A stretch of DNA of 64,000 bases. Source: Otatea glauca (Eukaryota > Streptophyta > Magnoliopsida > Poales > Poaceae). A program made the position numbers and the translations under genes. The notes beneath the pieces were generated by a model. The model saw nothing but the letters and a program-made list of their open reading frames with translations, ran no database searches and was not told where the DNA came from. The stretch lies in the NCBI GenBank assembly GCA_036346275.1, contig CM070715.1, forward strand, positions 68,683,667-68,747,666, read 5' to 3'. Shown here one piece after another: positions 22,315 through 35,427 of this stretch (the stretch's first letter is position 1; each line of letters begins with the position of its first letter).

Positions 22315-25300
22315 TGTAACATCCCAGTTTTTGCTTTTTATTAATTTATTCTGTAATTTGTGTTTTTTATGGTTTTTGAATTTATTGGATTTTTCTGGAT
22401 TCTATTTGGATTTATTTCAAATTAAGTATATTGGCCTTTTGTGAAAACTAATTAATTATAGATAAAATATATAAAAAAAGTTTGGATAAAATATTTTATT
22501 TGAGTTCAAAATGTCTCAAGGTATTTTTGAGATTTTTCCTTAGATTTTTCTTGATATTTTTGTTGCGTTAAATTAATTAGTTGAACTTTTAGATTTAAAT
22601 TAAATCAAAAGGCCCTGGAATTTAAAAATAGTATTGGGCTCGGCCCATTTACTGTGCGCCCTGTTGGCCCATCTTCTAGAAACCCTGATGCATGGCCATC
22701 GGAGCTCAATCGGACGGCCGTCGTTGGTGGGAAACCCTAGCGTGTTGCGAAGTCGTTGGATTAGATCAGATTGGGCGGTCATGAGCAGTTGGAGTCCGTA
22801 TCGGAGTTTAGTGCATCAGGACTGTTCGTCGAGGACGCGTGTGCGGGTGGGATTCCCTCGTCTCCGCAGAGCCGACTCGGACTCAGTGGCCACCGCCGTA
22901 ACGACATGGGCTGCTTTTGCCGTGTGGTGCGCAAACTCCAAGGCTTTATATATAAGCTGTGTTGGACGCTGTGCCGAGTTCCCCGTCCATCGCCGCACAT
23001 CCTGCCCAACTTTCGTCGCTTGAGACGCTCTCAAGCCAGTGCTAGACCTCGTCGAAGTTGGAGGACTTCGTCGTCGTCTTTCCTTGCCGAAGCACGTCTG
23101 TTCTGTCGAATCGGTGTCGTCGTCTTTAAACCCGGTAGGCCGGTAGGTTGCATCGCCGCGTCGCCAGTACCGAACATCGAATCACCGTGGTCAATCGTTC
23201 TTGGATGAGTGATCCAGAGCGTGCCGCGTAGACGCCGCTCTATGCGTGAGGCACGACCATCAGATCTGTTGGGAGTGGCCCAGTTCATCGCCACGTGTCG
23301 GCGATTAGGTGCCACCACCAACCAAAGTCTGTCACATGTCGGGCGTGTGGTGCGAGGCGCCATGCATCGGGTCCAGGGTGGACTTTGCGTCAATCTGTGG
23401 ACTAAGTTCATGGACCGGTGCAACGTGGCAGCATCTGGTTGACGTCATGCTGACAGAATAAAGCTAATTTTCAATAAAAAATTAATTCGGTTATTTAATT
23501 GATTTTTCAATTTTCTGATTTTTAGATTTTTGAATCTTACGAGAGCCCATTCTCCCTCATACGAGCTTCGATTTAGGTGATTCCAATTTCTGAAAGTGTG
23601 TAAAATTGAAATATATTTAATGACAAATTATATTTTATTTTTAAAGTTTGTTTGCTCTCTATTTTGTTGTTTATTTATTATTCTCTCTCGTTACGCGTAG
23701 ACATCAAAGTGTTCGGAGCATCCGAGGAAGATCGTTGACTCAAGACCAAGGTTTGTAGCAATAATAAGGGCTATTCTAAGTTGTGTTTTGATCATGTTGA
23801 ACCCAGTTTACAAAATTGCTATATTGCTTTTACTTTATTGCATGTCATTTCATGTATACAATTGTTTCAATTTAAATTGTGATTTAGCTATTATACCTTT
23901 CTGATCTATACCCTACCTTGTTAGTTGTATGTCATGATCTATTATCACCGTAGATTGGTTTATTAATAGTTGGTTAATATTAAAACCAACATGGGTTGGT
24001 TAGACTGTGTTAGTTTGCTTAGCCATGCCATGTACTTCACATGATCTTCACAATATCAAAGGTTAATCTTGACTAATGGAATATGGAATATGATTATGAA
24101 TTGGTGTGTCAAGTGTTGTCACACAATGATGTTGAGTTGTAATGATGAGGGATGTCACACAACGAAGTTGACTTGTTAATAGCACATGGTGCTTGGTAAG
24201 CAACTAGGGTGGTAATCATTTAGATTGGAGCAAGTGGCAAGGGGCAGTTTGCCAAGGTGGGCTGATGGCAGAGGGTATGTGGAAGTCTTGCTTCGATCAT
24301 CTTAAAGACATAACCTTGCAAGTCTTTGACCTAAGTCAGACATGCAACCACATGTTTGGAATAGGACGGACCTGGCTGAATAATTTGTAATGTCTTAGCT
24401 TTGGTACTACCAGTGTGGTGAGGTTTGCCTTTTAATGAACCCAGATGGCGCAAGACGGGGGCCCTATTGTGGTAATCAGTCCGTTCGGTGTTGAAACCTT
24501 AGCGGGTAGTACTGAGTTAAGACAGAGCATCGTAAAGGCTTTATCACGATATCTCTGCGACACACCAAAGGAAGTGTGTTAATATCGATTACACAAAGAG
24601 ATGTTCATGTCGTGTGAGTAAAGCACATAACCTTTGTAGAGTGTAAAATCTATTCGGATAGCCGTACTCACGGTATTGAGCAATGCTCGGGAATTACAGT
24701 TAAGGGTTAGATTTTATAAAATGAAAATTTGGATGGGAAGGGATGGATGCTGTTGGAAAGTTGGAACTTGATTTAGGACTGGATACCTTGTTTACCTAAG
24801 AAACGCTAAAAATTACTTATTACTGTTATTTGTTTTACTTTCTTTCGATCTATGTTTTGTATTCATTCTTAAATGCTGCTTTACTGCAAAACAACCATGT
24901 TAGTCATTTCTTTGGAATAAGGCTTGCATATAGTTATATAGAATTGCATTCTATGCTCAATTTGTTGAGTGATTTAAGTACTCACCCTTGCCAACAACAA
25001 CATCACCAGTTGAGGAGTTTACACCAATGCTAGAGGAGGAGTTCCAGGAGGAGAAGAATGTTTAGGGTGCGAGCCTTGTCAGTTGCCTGTGGTATATTGA
25101 GTGGTTTTATCTACGTTTTTATTCCGCTGCAGTTTAATTTGTTATTCAACCTTGTGAGGATTAGTCATGTAAGTTGACCATAAGGTCATTCAACAAGTAT
25201 TATTTAATATATGATATCTTTCATAATGTTTCCGCTATGTATAATTGTGATATTCATCTATGTTGAGTTTGTGTACACTAGCGTGATCCTGGACTAGTGC

Positions 25301-25343
25301 GATATACACAAAGGGTCCGGATTTGCATATTCGGGTCCCGACT
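22315..25343 (+). mobile_element. Ty3/gypsy (Tekay-like) LTR copy 3, 5' LTR of a truncated element
   Basis: It starts TGTAACATCCC (22315) and ends CGGGTCCCGACT, one base off the family end. Unlike the solo copies, a PBS follows. It keeps the GC-rich centre with ATCCAACGG-like and GGTCCA motifs. The element downstream is truncated. Confidence 0.85.
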
Positions 25344-25347
25344 GAGG

Positions 25348-25360
25348 TGGTATCAGAGCC
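25348..25360 (+). other. Primer-binding site (initiator tRNA-Met)
   Basis: TGGTATCAGAGCC lies four bases after the LTR end and is complementary to the 3' end of plant initiator tRNA-Met. The same site follows the LTR ends at 47382 and 55006. Confidence 0.85.
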
Positions 25361-25830
25361 ATACTGAGGGCCCTAGATAGTTTGGTCGTTTTTTTAGGAC
25401 TTTCAAAATTATTTTCTTAATTAAAACTTAATTGGAAAGAATAATATGTTCTTAACTTATCTTATTCTTCTATTCTTTCACCCTGCTGAAATTTCTCTCT
25501 TTTCCTTGCTGGATCGAGTTAAAATCTTATCTGAGCTGTCTTGAATAGAAAACAATATACCACACCTAAGGAGAAAGCTTCGAGTGCTTCCTGTCAACCC
25601 TGAAGATCATGAAGGAAGGAATTGTCGGGCTCAAGGAAGAGTGGATCGATGAAGTGTTCTAGAAGCTAGAAGACCCAGTGCTTCAAGTAGCTGGTGGAGA
25701 CTTATGTGTGGGAGTCGTGTCTGTTTAAGATAAGAGTATGTAACTCTCATGTAGGCGGTAGTTTTGTGTGTTTATGAAATAAAAACATCTAAAAATAGCT
25801 TGATTTCATGCTCATCACTCTCAAGCCGTC
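25361..25830 (+). mobile_element. Residual internal leader of the LTR copy 3 element
   Basis: Short landmarks (AGGGCCCTAGATAG, CTTATTCTTCTATTCTT-like, and GAGTCGTGTCTGTTTAAG) correspond to the gypsy leader at 47400-48500. The extra ORF present there is missing here. Homology fades near 25830 and no gag follows, so gag, pol and the 3' LTR are lost. Confidence 0.5.
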
Positions 25831-25998
25831 CCCAAGCTGGTCCAAGCGAAGACTAAAGGCTAGGGTAGAAAGGTAAATAAAAGCCACATCAATATCGTTC
25901 CTAGGTTGCTTCGGGCCTTAGATAAGTATAGACAGTAAAATGTATTTCTGCTTCATAGACAACCAAGGAGGAAGGATGCAGATACAGAGATTCACGGG

Positions 25999-26880
25999 CT
26001 AAGTGCTATGACGGCTGCTCATGTTACCAAAAGGATTCATTCCGTCTGTACTCAATCTAAGCCTTATATTCCTCGGATCCATAAAAAATTCTTGAAACCT
26101 CCTATCGATGTTTCCCCACTGGGTGGAATCAATAGAGTGCCTTAGCATTCCATCGTTCTTACGCTCATCCAAGTGCCACTGAAACAGTTTTGCCTCCTTT
26201 GGGTTCGCAAATAAATGCTTCAACTGGGGAACTACAGGCAGATACCATGCCACCTTAGCAGAAGGTCCTTTCTTCACCTCGATGCCCCCGTCGTCATAAT
26301 TTGATTGATCTTTACACTTGTACCGAGATGCGTTGCGTACTCTTTGCGGTAGAGGATACAATCGTTCGGACTTGCATGTATTCTTTCTACTTCCATTCCC
26401 AAGGGACAAAGAACCTTCTTGGCTTTGTTGGTGGTTGTTGGCAACTCATTTCCCTCTGGAAGCATATCCGCTAATAGACCTAACAGCGCCGTGAAACTCT
26501 TATCGGACCAACCGTTGCTTGCCTTTAATTTTAGAAGTTCAAGCACGGATGATAACCTTGTGTATTTGGACTTGCAGCCCTAGAACATAAGTTTCTCTGA
26601 GTCGTCCATCAAGCCCCAGAATTTTACATACTCTCGCTCATCACAGTTCCCTTCTGTATATCGAGAAGCATCTGATCCAAATTGTCATCGTGAAACCTAT
26701 CCTCATCGAAAGCACAATCGATATCATCTGGCGTATCATTGACTTCATCGACGATGTTAATACTACTTGCTTCCTGTATAATTTGATCTTTACTGTGACT
26801 GGTCCAACATGTATACCCCCTTTTGAAACCCCTTAGAATCAAGTTTGCTTCAATCTGCGCTGAGTTTCGAAACATCATTA
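25999..26880 (-). pseudogene. CACTA transposase (TNP2) fragment, N-terminal half
   Basis: Minus-strand frames read in order: GYTCWTSHSKDQ with an acidic stretch and DQMLLDIQKG, then LELLKLKASNGWSDKSFTAL. LCPLGMEVERIHASPNDCIL follows, and finally WYLPVVPQLKHLFANPKEAK to LSTDGMNPFGNMSSRHST. These are conserved blocks of plant En/Spm-type TNP2, which binds CACTA ends and carries out excision. Stops near 26620 and 26590 and a frame change near 26300 show it is broken. The CPxC part after the NDCILYR block is missing. Everything after the GMNPFGNMSS block, including the rest of the catalytic region, is absent. It is the only transposase sequence in the window and could not mobilise the CACTA elements here. 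Confidence 0.8.
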
Positions 26881-27138
26881 GATTCTCGCATCATATGCCA
26901 GGGCGACAGCGGCCAAGGCCGTGTGGTTGCGGTCAAGTTCAGGGCATGCTTATGCTCAAAGGAGGTTGGATGAAGCATTAGTAAAATCGCAGGGTTCCAT
27001 TTTATAGCTTAACGATGGAGGAGCTTGGCTATAGCGAGCTAAAACCGTGCAACGGAAACGAAGAAGATAAGCAGCGATGGAGTGGTACTCTAGTGTGTGA
27101 AAGCTGAATTAAAGTGAGGGGAAATGGTCATTAAGTAC
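26881..27138. other. Flank of TNP2 fragment, unassigned
   Basis: Less than 300 bp with no recognised motif. It ends at the AGTAC target site of the Copia solo LTR and continues at 28982. Confidence 0.4.
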
Positions 27139-28976
27139 TGAAAGACCATGTGGAGGTCTACCCATGTTTGTGATGAGTATTTGATTAAATTTGAGCTTGC
27201 TATGCTCTGGTTTGAGTTTGATTTGAATTCAATTTTCAATTTGAAGCAATTTGAGCTCTATCTGTTTTTTCTGGTGCTACCGGTAATGGTAGTGCGGTGC
27301 TACCAGTCGAGCGGTAGCGCCGGACCCCAGAGCGGTGTGGGAAAACTCGAGAGGGTGTTTTTAGGGGATTATGAAAGCCGATGCTACCGGCCATGTTAGC
27401 CCGGTGCTACCGGCCAAGCGGTAGCACCGGACCGATTGGCCGGTGTGAAAATTCTAGAGAGCATATTTTTTGGTTTGGGTGTAGGGCGGTGCTACCAGCC
27501 ATGGCAGCCCGATGCTACCGACTGAACGGTAGCACCAGCCCAAATGCCTGGTGTGTAAATTCCAGAGAGTGATTTTTCTCTAGTATAGATGTAGGGCGGT
27601 GCTACTGGCCTGGGGGCACACTGGCCCTGATGAGCGAGAATAATCCAAAAATTGTGACTTTGGGTGTTTAATTGCATATCTTTTTGGACATCGCTATGTG
27701 ATGAGTTTTCCTTGTTTTTGATGGTTACAAGACGTCGGGTTTTGATCATGGTGAGGCGAAAGATGACCGGGACTAGGTGAGGAGCGTCGGAGGTCCAGAC
27801 GGTCGAGGATCACCGGAAGATGATCAGAGACGGAGTCGGTGCAAGCCAAGAAGACAAGGAACAGATGAGATGCTAGCTAGACGATGCATGGATCAAGGAG
27901 GGCCGTTGGATCGCGGTCTAGTTGATAGGATAGCGGGTCTAGTTAGTGTGCTTTGAAAACTGTGCAAGAAAATCCAGTTTGTTTGTTGGGTTTTGGGTTA
28001 GCCCTTGCATGGCTATGTGAGTGGGTCAATCCTAGCCCTTGATGAAGTGCCCTAGGGTTGAGGGACTCATCCAAGGGTGGTAGGTGGCCCAAGAGTAGTA
28101 TAAATAGAGGGGGAGGGGTGGCCTTCCTCCTTTTGAAGGTTTTAGAGGTTTTATGCTCCTTTGAGCTTTGCCACTTTGTTGTGAGGCTTTGTAAACCTCC
28201 TTTTCAGAAATGCTAATCATTTTCTCTTATACTTGAATTTACTTTACGCATTTAAATTCCACACTTAAATTCTTACAACTTACATTCATGTAATTTGGAT
28301 TTGCCTCCCCTCCTTCTACATGCTTCTAGATTTGCCTCCTCTCCTTATAAATGCTTTTGCTTCTTGTGCTGAGGATGTTGATTGATGGATGAATCTTCTT
28401 TAGATATATCCCAATCATCTAGGCAATCCATGCATCTTTCTTGCAAGAAACCGGTCTTATGTTCTTAGTTAAAACATTCTTCTAGATCACATTTATGGGG
28501 TGTTGAACTTGTGTTCTTGCTTGCTGTGACGTGTGGGAGGTTATCCAAGATCATCTTGATTATCAAAACCCCACGAGCATGTCTAAGATCAAGTTCTCGA
28601 GTTTTTGCTCAAACTTGGTGTGTTCTTCCTTCAAAGTGAAAAATATCGGAACTTTGATGTCAATCATTGCGATTGAAGGTTGGAATAAGTTCCTGACATC
28701 CTTAGGATCACATCTACCAAGTTTCGTGAGTTTTTGTCCAACAGATCAAAAGATTCATCAAGATTTGCTTTTGAAGGTCGTGTTGGTTCTTCAGCTGTTC
28801 TTGAGCCCGGTGCTACCGGCCTCCCAGCGATAGCACCGCCCATACAAAATAGCTATCTCTTTTTATTTGCTTCCTCTGAGTGTTTCTCTTTGAAGGCTCG
28901 TTTGGAGTATTTTGTGTGGGGGCAAAATTTTATTTCGGATCATTTACCCCACTCTGATCGCCATCTCGATCCTTCA
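27139..28976 (+). mobile_element. Copia (SIRE/Maximus-like) solo LTR, 1838 bp, TSD AGTAC
   Basis: It starts TGAAAGACCATGTGGAGG and ends CATCTCGATCCTTCA, the termini of the Copia LTRs at 33522-35427 and 45345-47250 in the opposite orientation. A perfect 5 bp duplication AGTAC lies at 27134-27138 and 28977-28981. There is no internal sequence, so it is a solo LTR. The 5' portion carries the GGTGCTACCGG / CCGGTAGCACC array described separately. Confidence 0.92.
27270..27615 (+). repeat. Array of GGTGCTACCGG / CGGTAGCACCG inverted motifs in Copia solo LTR
   Basis: Units of roughly 105-115 bp each contain a CGGTGCTACC...CGGTAGCACCGG pair that can form a short stem, followed by a GGTGTG(G)AAAATTC-like stretch. 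About three to four units are present. The same arrays occur at 34915-35295 and 46725-47115. A further isolated copy is near 28808-28835. Confidence 0.8.
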
Positions 28977-28981
28977 AGTAC

Positions 28982-30282
28982 CCATGATGTTTATGTGCAA
29001 AGGAATTAGGAGATGATTTACCATAGTAGCTTAAGTGGTCTTTGACCCCTAAGCTCGAGGCTTGCTGGGAATGGAGAAATTCGGTAGAACTAAGGCCTTG
29101 GCCGAAGCTAGATGGAATGGAGAGGTGAAGGGTGGTATGGGGAGCCAAAGAGGCATTTGAGCGGCTTTATAGCCAATTTAAGGCGGTGTGAGGAGGGTTT
29201 GGACACGAGGAAATCGGCGGCCAGGTTTTGCGGGCGTTAGGTCGACATAGGGCATGGACTCACGTCGTCGTGGTAGGCGTGTGCCAGCGATGTGTCCTCG
29301 AGCGACTTGAGTTGCGTCGCTGACCGGGAAGGGAATAAGAAGTGAGGTGGAGCTCGGTGCTCAGTCCCAGCATGAGGAAGAAGAAAGGAAGAGAGAGCTG
29401 GTTTGACGTGTGGGGCCAAAAACAAGTGGGTCCAACCATAAGTGACAGAAGAAAAGGAATTTGATTCAATGCGTGGAGACAGGTTTGGAAATAAGACATT
29501 AGTGGAGGGGTCAATTTGGTTTAAACATTTTTTGGTTAATTTTTACTTAGTTCTGGAGATAAGGTTTGTTATCCTGTAAAATTTTCAGATTAAAATATTT
29601 TGTGTATATTTTATATAAATTCTAACAAGTTGATCTGCTCTTTATTTACTTTTGTATTTTTAATTTATTTGGGGATTGAAACATGGCTTTAAATTTTCGA
29701 AAAAATTTCTAAAGATTTATTATGGTTAATTTATTATACTGTAAAAATTTAAGGTTAATATATTATATATTTATTTTATATTAATTCTAACATGTTAAAT
29801 TATAGATTTTCTCGTTTTCTATTTTGGAATTTTTAGAGGCAACAAATGAGATTATTTATTTTTGATATTTTTAGTGGTGATCAAAATTTTTCTGAAAAAG
29901 ACATGATAAAAATTTTAGCTCGAGATAAGGAATGTGAAATTTTATTTTAATCTGACAATCTACTGTTTTTAGTCAAAACTCTATTAATTCACCCTTCATT
30001 TCATGAGTAAATGGCTTCATATGGCTTTTATTTAATACAGCAATAGAGTTCTAGAGGTATCCTCTATTTAAATAGGATTTTCGTTGATTTTATTGTTGTG
30101 GGGTTTTTATTTCCATTGCTTAATCATCAATATTCATTGTTAAAAACAATTTTCTAAAGAAGCAATAAGTCAAGAAATCCATAAAATGCCAAAACAATCA
30201 AAAGTAATTCACATTTAATATTTGAATATTTCATTCTCATTCTTTTATATATTGAGGATGTCACAACGTACTCCTTTTATAT
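28982..30282. other. AT-rich sequence, possibly a decayed LTR; no gene
   Basis: 28982-29500 has no recognised motif. 29500-30260 is very AT-rich and ends AGGATGTCACAACG, which resembles a decayed reverse-strand gypsy LTR start (TGT-ACATCC). Just before 30283, CTCCTTTTATAT could be the continuation of the LTR fragment at 58824, into which CACTA-2 inserted. Confidence 0.35.
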
Positions 30283-30403
30283 CACTACAATAGAAAGACC
30301 TATATTAGACGATCATCACACATGGTTTTAAAAAACTGTCTGTGTTAAATTTAATCATAAACGGTTTTACTAGCACAACAACCATCACAGTTAAAGGATA
30401 TAT

Positions 30404-33400
30404 TGTAACATCCCTATTTTTGCTTTTTATTTATTTATTGTGTTATTTGTGCATTTTATGGTTTTTCTGAATTTATTGGATTTTTCTGGATTTTATTTGC
30501 ATTTATTTTAAATTATATATATTGGCCTTTTGTGAAAACTAATAATTATAGATAAAATTAATATAAATCTTAGCTGAAAATATTTTATTTGAGTTCTAAA
30601 GGTCTCAAAGTATTTTTCAGATTTTTCTTGAGTTTTTCCTGGTATTTTTACTACCTTAAACTAATTGGTTAAATTATTGGAATTATTGTAATCAGAAAAT
30701 CCTGGGAAAAAGCTAGAACAATTTTGGGCCGGAGCCCATCACTGTGCGCGCCCAGCCATGTGCTGTGCGTGAGGCCCAGTGGCCCATGTTCTAGGAGTCG
30801 AGGCGTCGACCGTTGGATCTTAATCAAATGATCATTTTCAAAGCCGTGTTAACCAATGAGTCGCCAGCCGTCGGATCATAGATGGACGTTCAGGATTTAA
30901 TCGTGTTGCTTTACAATAATATCTGCTCCTGACAGTCAGATTCTAATCGGATGGTTGGATCGAGGCGTACCGATTCGGGACTCATCCATTCTGAACCGTT
31001 AGAGATATACACGTGTGAGGTTGAGATCTGTTGCGCCCGTGAAATCTTGACCGTGGCTGCGGACACGTGGACAACCGATAGCCTTCATCTTTGTGAGTTC
31101 ACCACCGTCCCGGAGCTAGAGTTCGCCGCCGTGTAGGATTATGTTTCTTTTTTCTGCACAGATGCCTAGGGTATTTAAGTGAAGGGTAGCACCCCAAGGT
31201 TCCTCATCCATCGCCGCATCATTTGCTCCAAGTCACCGTCGCTGAGGTGCTCCGTGCGTGGAGTTTGAGCTCGTCGGAGTGGAAGGTTGAACCGACGCGG
31301 TTTTTGCTCAATTTGGTCACCGTCAAGCCTCGATCTACCGCATTAGCACTAGATCTAGACTCATCGCGTTGTGCCGCATCTGAACCGCAAGCTCTTATCG
31401 CCGGAACTTCGTCGTTGCGCCGTATTGTCATCTTCGATCTCGACTTCGGTGGGTATCTCTACCGCGCCATGACCGTCGAGTCGCATTTGCTCTCGTCCGT
31501 TCGATCTGTGGGAGGACCGTGGGATGCGCGACGCGTGGGTAGCTTCTCGTCTCGTCACGTGTCTGCATCGTGACCGTACCGATCGATCTTGGGTGAGCCG
31601 GATCACGCCACGTGTTGACCATCGGGGAGCGCAACGTTGGCGGCACCGCAACCAACCGAGAACAGCCACGTGCCAGGCACGGGCGCCGAAGGGTTGTGAA
31701 CTGGGTCCACAATGGACCAGCATCGAAGAGTGGACCAGGTCCATGGATCAAGGCAACCTGTCACGCTGCGATAGGTTCAGTTCGGTGATGACATCATGCT
31801 GAAATTAGCATGATGCAATAAATCAGTTTTTCAATTTAAAAATAATTTGGTTATTATTTTACTTTTCAATTTTCAGATTTTTATGATTTTTGAATCTTTC
31901 GAGAGCCCTTTCTCCATCATACAAGCTCGGATTGAGGCGATTCAATTTTTTTTAAAAAAATTGAGATATATTTAATGGTGAATTTATTTGATTTTTGGAG
32001 TTTGTTTGCTTTCTGTTTTGGTGTTTATTTGGCATTCTCTCTCATTTCGCGTAGACGTTGAGGTGTTCGAAATGTCCGAGGAAGATCCGTTGACTCGAGT
32101 AGATTCCAGAGCAAGAGCAAGAGCTTTTCCATGGCAAGTTGTGCTTTGATCTTGTTGAACCTAGTTTATAAAATTACTATATAGTCTTACCTTATACATG
32201 TTATTTTATGTGTATAAATGTTTCAAATTAAATTGGGATCTAGTTAATCTGTCCAATTGAACTATACCCTACCTTGTCATTTGTATGCTATGATCTATTG
32301 TCACCCTATATTGGTTCATTATTAGTTGGTTAATATTAAAATCAACATGGGTAGGTTAGACCGTGTTAGTATGCTAAGCCAAGCCACGTACATCACATGT
32401 CTCATGAAATATAGAACATGATTATGAATTGGTGTGTCAGGTGTGGTCACACAAGGATGTTGAGTTGTAGTGGCGAGGGATGTCATGCAACGATGTTGAC
32501 TTGTTGATAGCATGTGGTGCTGGTAATCAACTGGGGTGGTAATCATTTAGATTGGGGCAAGTGGCAAGGGGCAATGTGCTAAGGTGGAACGAAGGGCAGA
32601 GGGTATGTAGAAGTCTTGCTCTAGTCATCTTAAGGACTTAACCTTGCGAGATTTTGACCCGAGTCAAACATACAACCAAATGTCTGGAATGGGATAGTCT
32701 AGCTAATTAATTTGTAATGTCTTAGCTTTGGTACTACTAGTGGTGGTGTGAATCCCGGTTCAAAGATCAACTCACATGGCGTAGGAGGGGGCCCTCTTAT
32801 GGTGGTTTAGCCCTTCAGTGTTGAAACCTTAGCGGGTAGTACTGAGTTAAGGCAGAGCATTGTAAAGACTTTGTTATAATCACTCGCCTTTGTGATGTAT
32901 GGTTGTATCATATGGGTAAAGTGCATAACCTCTGCAGAGAGTAAATCTATTTGGATAGCCGTGCTCACGGTATTGAGCATAGCTCGGGAATTACAGTTAA
33001 GGGTTAGACTTTGTAAAATGAAAACTTGGTTGGGATGGCAGGTTGCCATTGAAAGTTGGAAACTTGACTTAGGATTGGATACCTTGTTTACTTGGTAAAT
33101 GTTGAAAGTTATTATTTACTGTTATTTGTGTTTATTGTCTTTCAATATATCTATTGTATTCATTATTAAATGCTGCTTTACTGCATAATATCCATGTTAG
33201 CCATTCCTTTGAAAAAAGCCTTGCATATAGTTAAATAGAATTGCATTCTGTGCACACCTTGTTGAGTGCTTGAAGTACTCACCCTTGCCAAACAACAACA
33301 TCAACAATTGAAGAGTCTACACATGTTATGGAGGAGGAGTACCAGGAAGACATGAGTGTTAGGGTTCGAGGCTTGTCAGTTGCATGTGGTAAACCGATGG

Positions 33401-33521
33401 GTTGTCTACGTCATTCTATTCCACTACAATGTCTTAGCATAATATACCTGGTTTAGCCTTGTGTGGCTTAAAAATGTAAGTTGACAATAAGATCGTACAA
33501 TTAGTTTTTTTAATATATAAA
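30404..33521 (+). repeat. Gypsy 5' LTR, left part
   Basis: It starts TGTAACATCCC and is homologous throughout to LTR copies 2, 3 and 5. It breaks at ATAAA (33517-33521), where the Copia element inserted. The LTR resumes at 47256. Confidence 0.88.
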
Positions 33522-35427
33522 TGAAAGATCGAGATGGCGATCAGAGGAGGGTGAATGACCCCAAATTAATTTTTTATCCCTCAAAGAAGACCACAAAATA
33601 AGTTCTTCACCCAAAGAAACCAAGCCAACACCCTTAGCGATCAAATGGAAATGGAAGAATCAATTTTCTCAGGTTTCAACCTTAGGCCGGTGCTACCGCC
33701 CATATGGAGCGGTGCAACTGGAGTACTGTAGCTACAGTAAAAACAAGCATATGAACAGTGTTTTCAGCACGGGTTCAAAAGGAAAATTGACGAATCTTTT
33801 GACTGTTGATCGAAACTCAATGAAACTTGGTATATAAGGTCCTTGGGATGTCAGGAACTTATTACAACCTTCAATCACAAGGATTGATGTCAAAGGTTCT
33901 GACCTTTTTGCCCGGGAAGGAAGAACATACCAAGTTTCAACAAAAATCGAAAGAACTTCGATCGAAGCTTGTTCGTGGGGTTATGATGATCAAGATGATC
34001 TTGAATGACTTCCCACACGTCCCAGCAAGCAAGAGACCATGAACAAACTCAAGGAAACGCAGTCTACAAGATCAAGCATTAAAGAACGCAAAAATTTAAC
34101 TTCTTGCAAGAAGAACACAAGGATTTCTTAGATGATTGAGAACATAAATTCAGAAGAAGAATCATTCATCAAACATCAACCTCAGAAAGATTTGAAAGCA
34201 TGTAGAAGGAGGGGAGGCAAATCCAAATTGCGTAAATTTAAATTGCAATAAAGTAAATGCGGAATGTAAATTGTGTAATTTAAATGCGTAATGTAAATGC
34301 GTAAAAGAAAGAAATGATTTGAGGAAACAATTTCATTTCTGGAAGGAGAGGTTACAAAACCTCACATTCAGTGGGCAAAGCTCAAAAGAGCAACAAAAAC
34401 CTCAAAACCTTCAAGGGGGGAAGGCTACCCCTCCACCCCTATTTATACAACTCTTGGGCCACCTACCACCCTTGGATGAGCCTCTAAACCCTAGAGCATC
34501 CATCAAGGGTTAGGATTAACCCACTCAACCAGCCATGCAAGGGCTAACCCAAAACCCACACACATAACGGGTTTTCTTGCATGGATCTTCAAGCACACTA
34601 ACTAGACCCGCTAGCCTATCAACTAGACCAACATCCAATGGCCCTCATTGATCCATGCAACGCCTAGATAGCATTTCATCCGTTCCTTGTTTTCACGGCT
34701 TGCCACGACTCTGTCTTCGATCATCTTCCGGCGATCACCAACCGTTTGGAGCTCCGACGCTCCTCGCCTAGTCTCGGTCATCCTTCGCCTCACCATGATC
34801 TAGCATCGTCGACCTGCAACCATCAAAAATAAGGAAACTCCTCACATAGCAATGCCAACAAAGATATGCAGGAAATTCATCAAAGTTCACACTTTGAAAT
34901 TCATCTTTGTTCGTTCTGGCCGGTGCTACAGCCCTCAAGCCGGTAGCATCGCCCATGGTGGATCGGTGCTACCGCACTCATGCCGGTAGCACCGCACTAC
35001 GCAAACACCAGAGAACACCCTTCTATGAAATTTTCACGCTGCTCCAAAGTCCGGTGCTACCACTCACCCGGTAGCACCGGGCTACCATGGCCCGTTGCAC
35101 CGCCCGACCAAAAACCCGATATACACCCTCTCTGGTTTTTCCACACCGCACTCGGGTCCGATGCTACCGCACACCCGGTAGCACCGCGCTACCAAAGCCG
35201 GTAGCACCGCCAGGCCAAAACCCAAAATAGACCCTCTATGGAAATATCGCACCAGCCATTTGGTCTGGTGCTACCGCTCGCCCGGTAGCACCGGGAAAAC
35301 AGAAAAGACCTCAAATTGCTTTCCATTTGAAAATTCATTTCAAATCAAACTCAAACAAGAGCAAACCAAACTCAAAATTAGTCAAATACTCATCACAAAT
35401 CTGGGTAGACCTCCACATGGTCCTTCA
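33522..35427 (-). repeat. Copia 3' LTR (1906 bp)
   Basis: As displayed it runs TGAAAGATCGAGATGGCG ... ATGGTCCTTCA. It contains the GGTGCTACCG array at 34915-35295. A purine tract adjoins it at 35428. Confidence 0.9.
34915..35295. repeat. GGTGCTACCG/CGGTAGCACCG hairpin array in Copia 3' LTR
   Basis: Repeats of about 100-115 bp each hold CCGGTGCTACCGCxCxxxCCCGGTAGCACCG-like inverted pairs, followed by an AAACCCxxAATACACCCTCT-like stretch. Four or more units are present. It is the same family of array as in the other two LTRs. Confidence 0.8.

Noticed and set aside
34915..35295. Regularly spaced GGTGCTACCG repeats considered as a CRISPR-like array
   Set aside because: Eukaryotic LTR context, repeats in both orientations within each unit, and spacers that are themselves homologous between units and between LTR copies.
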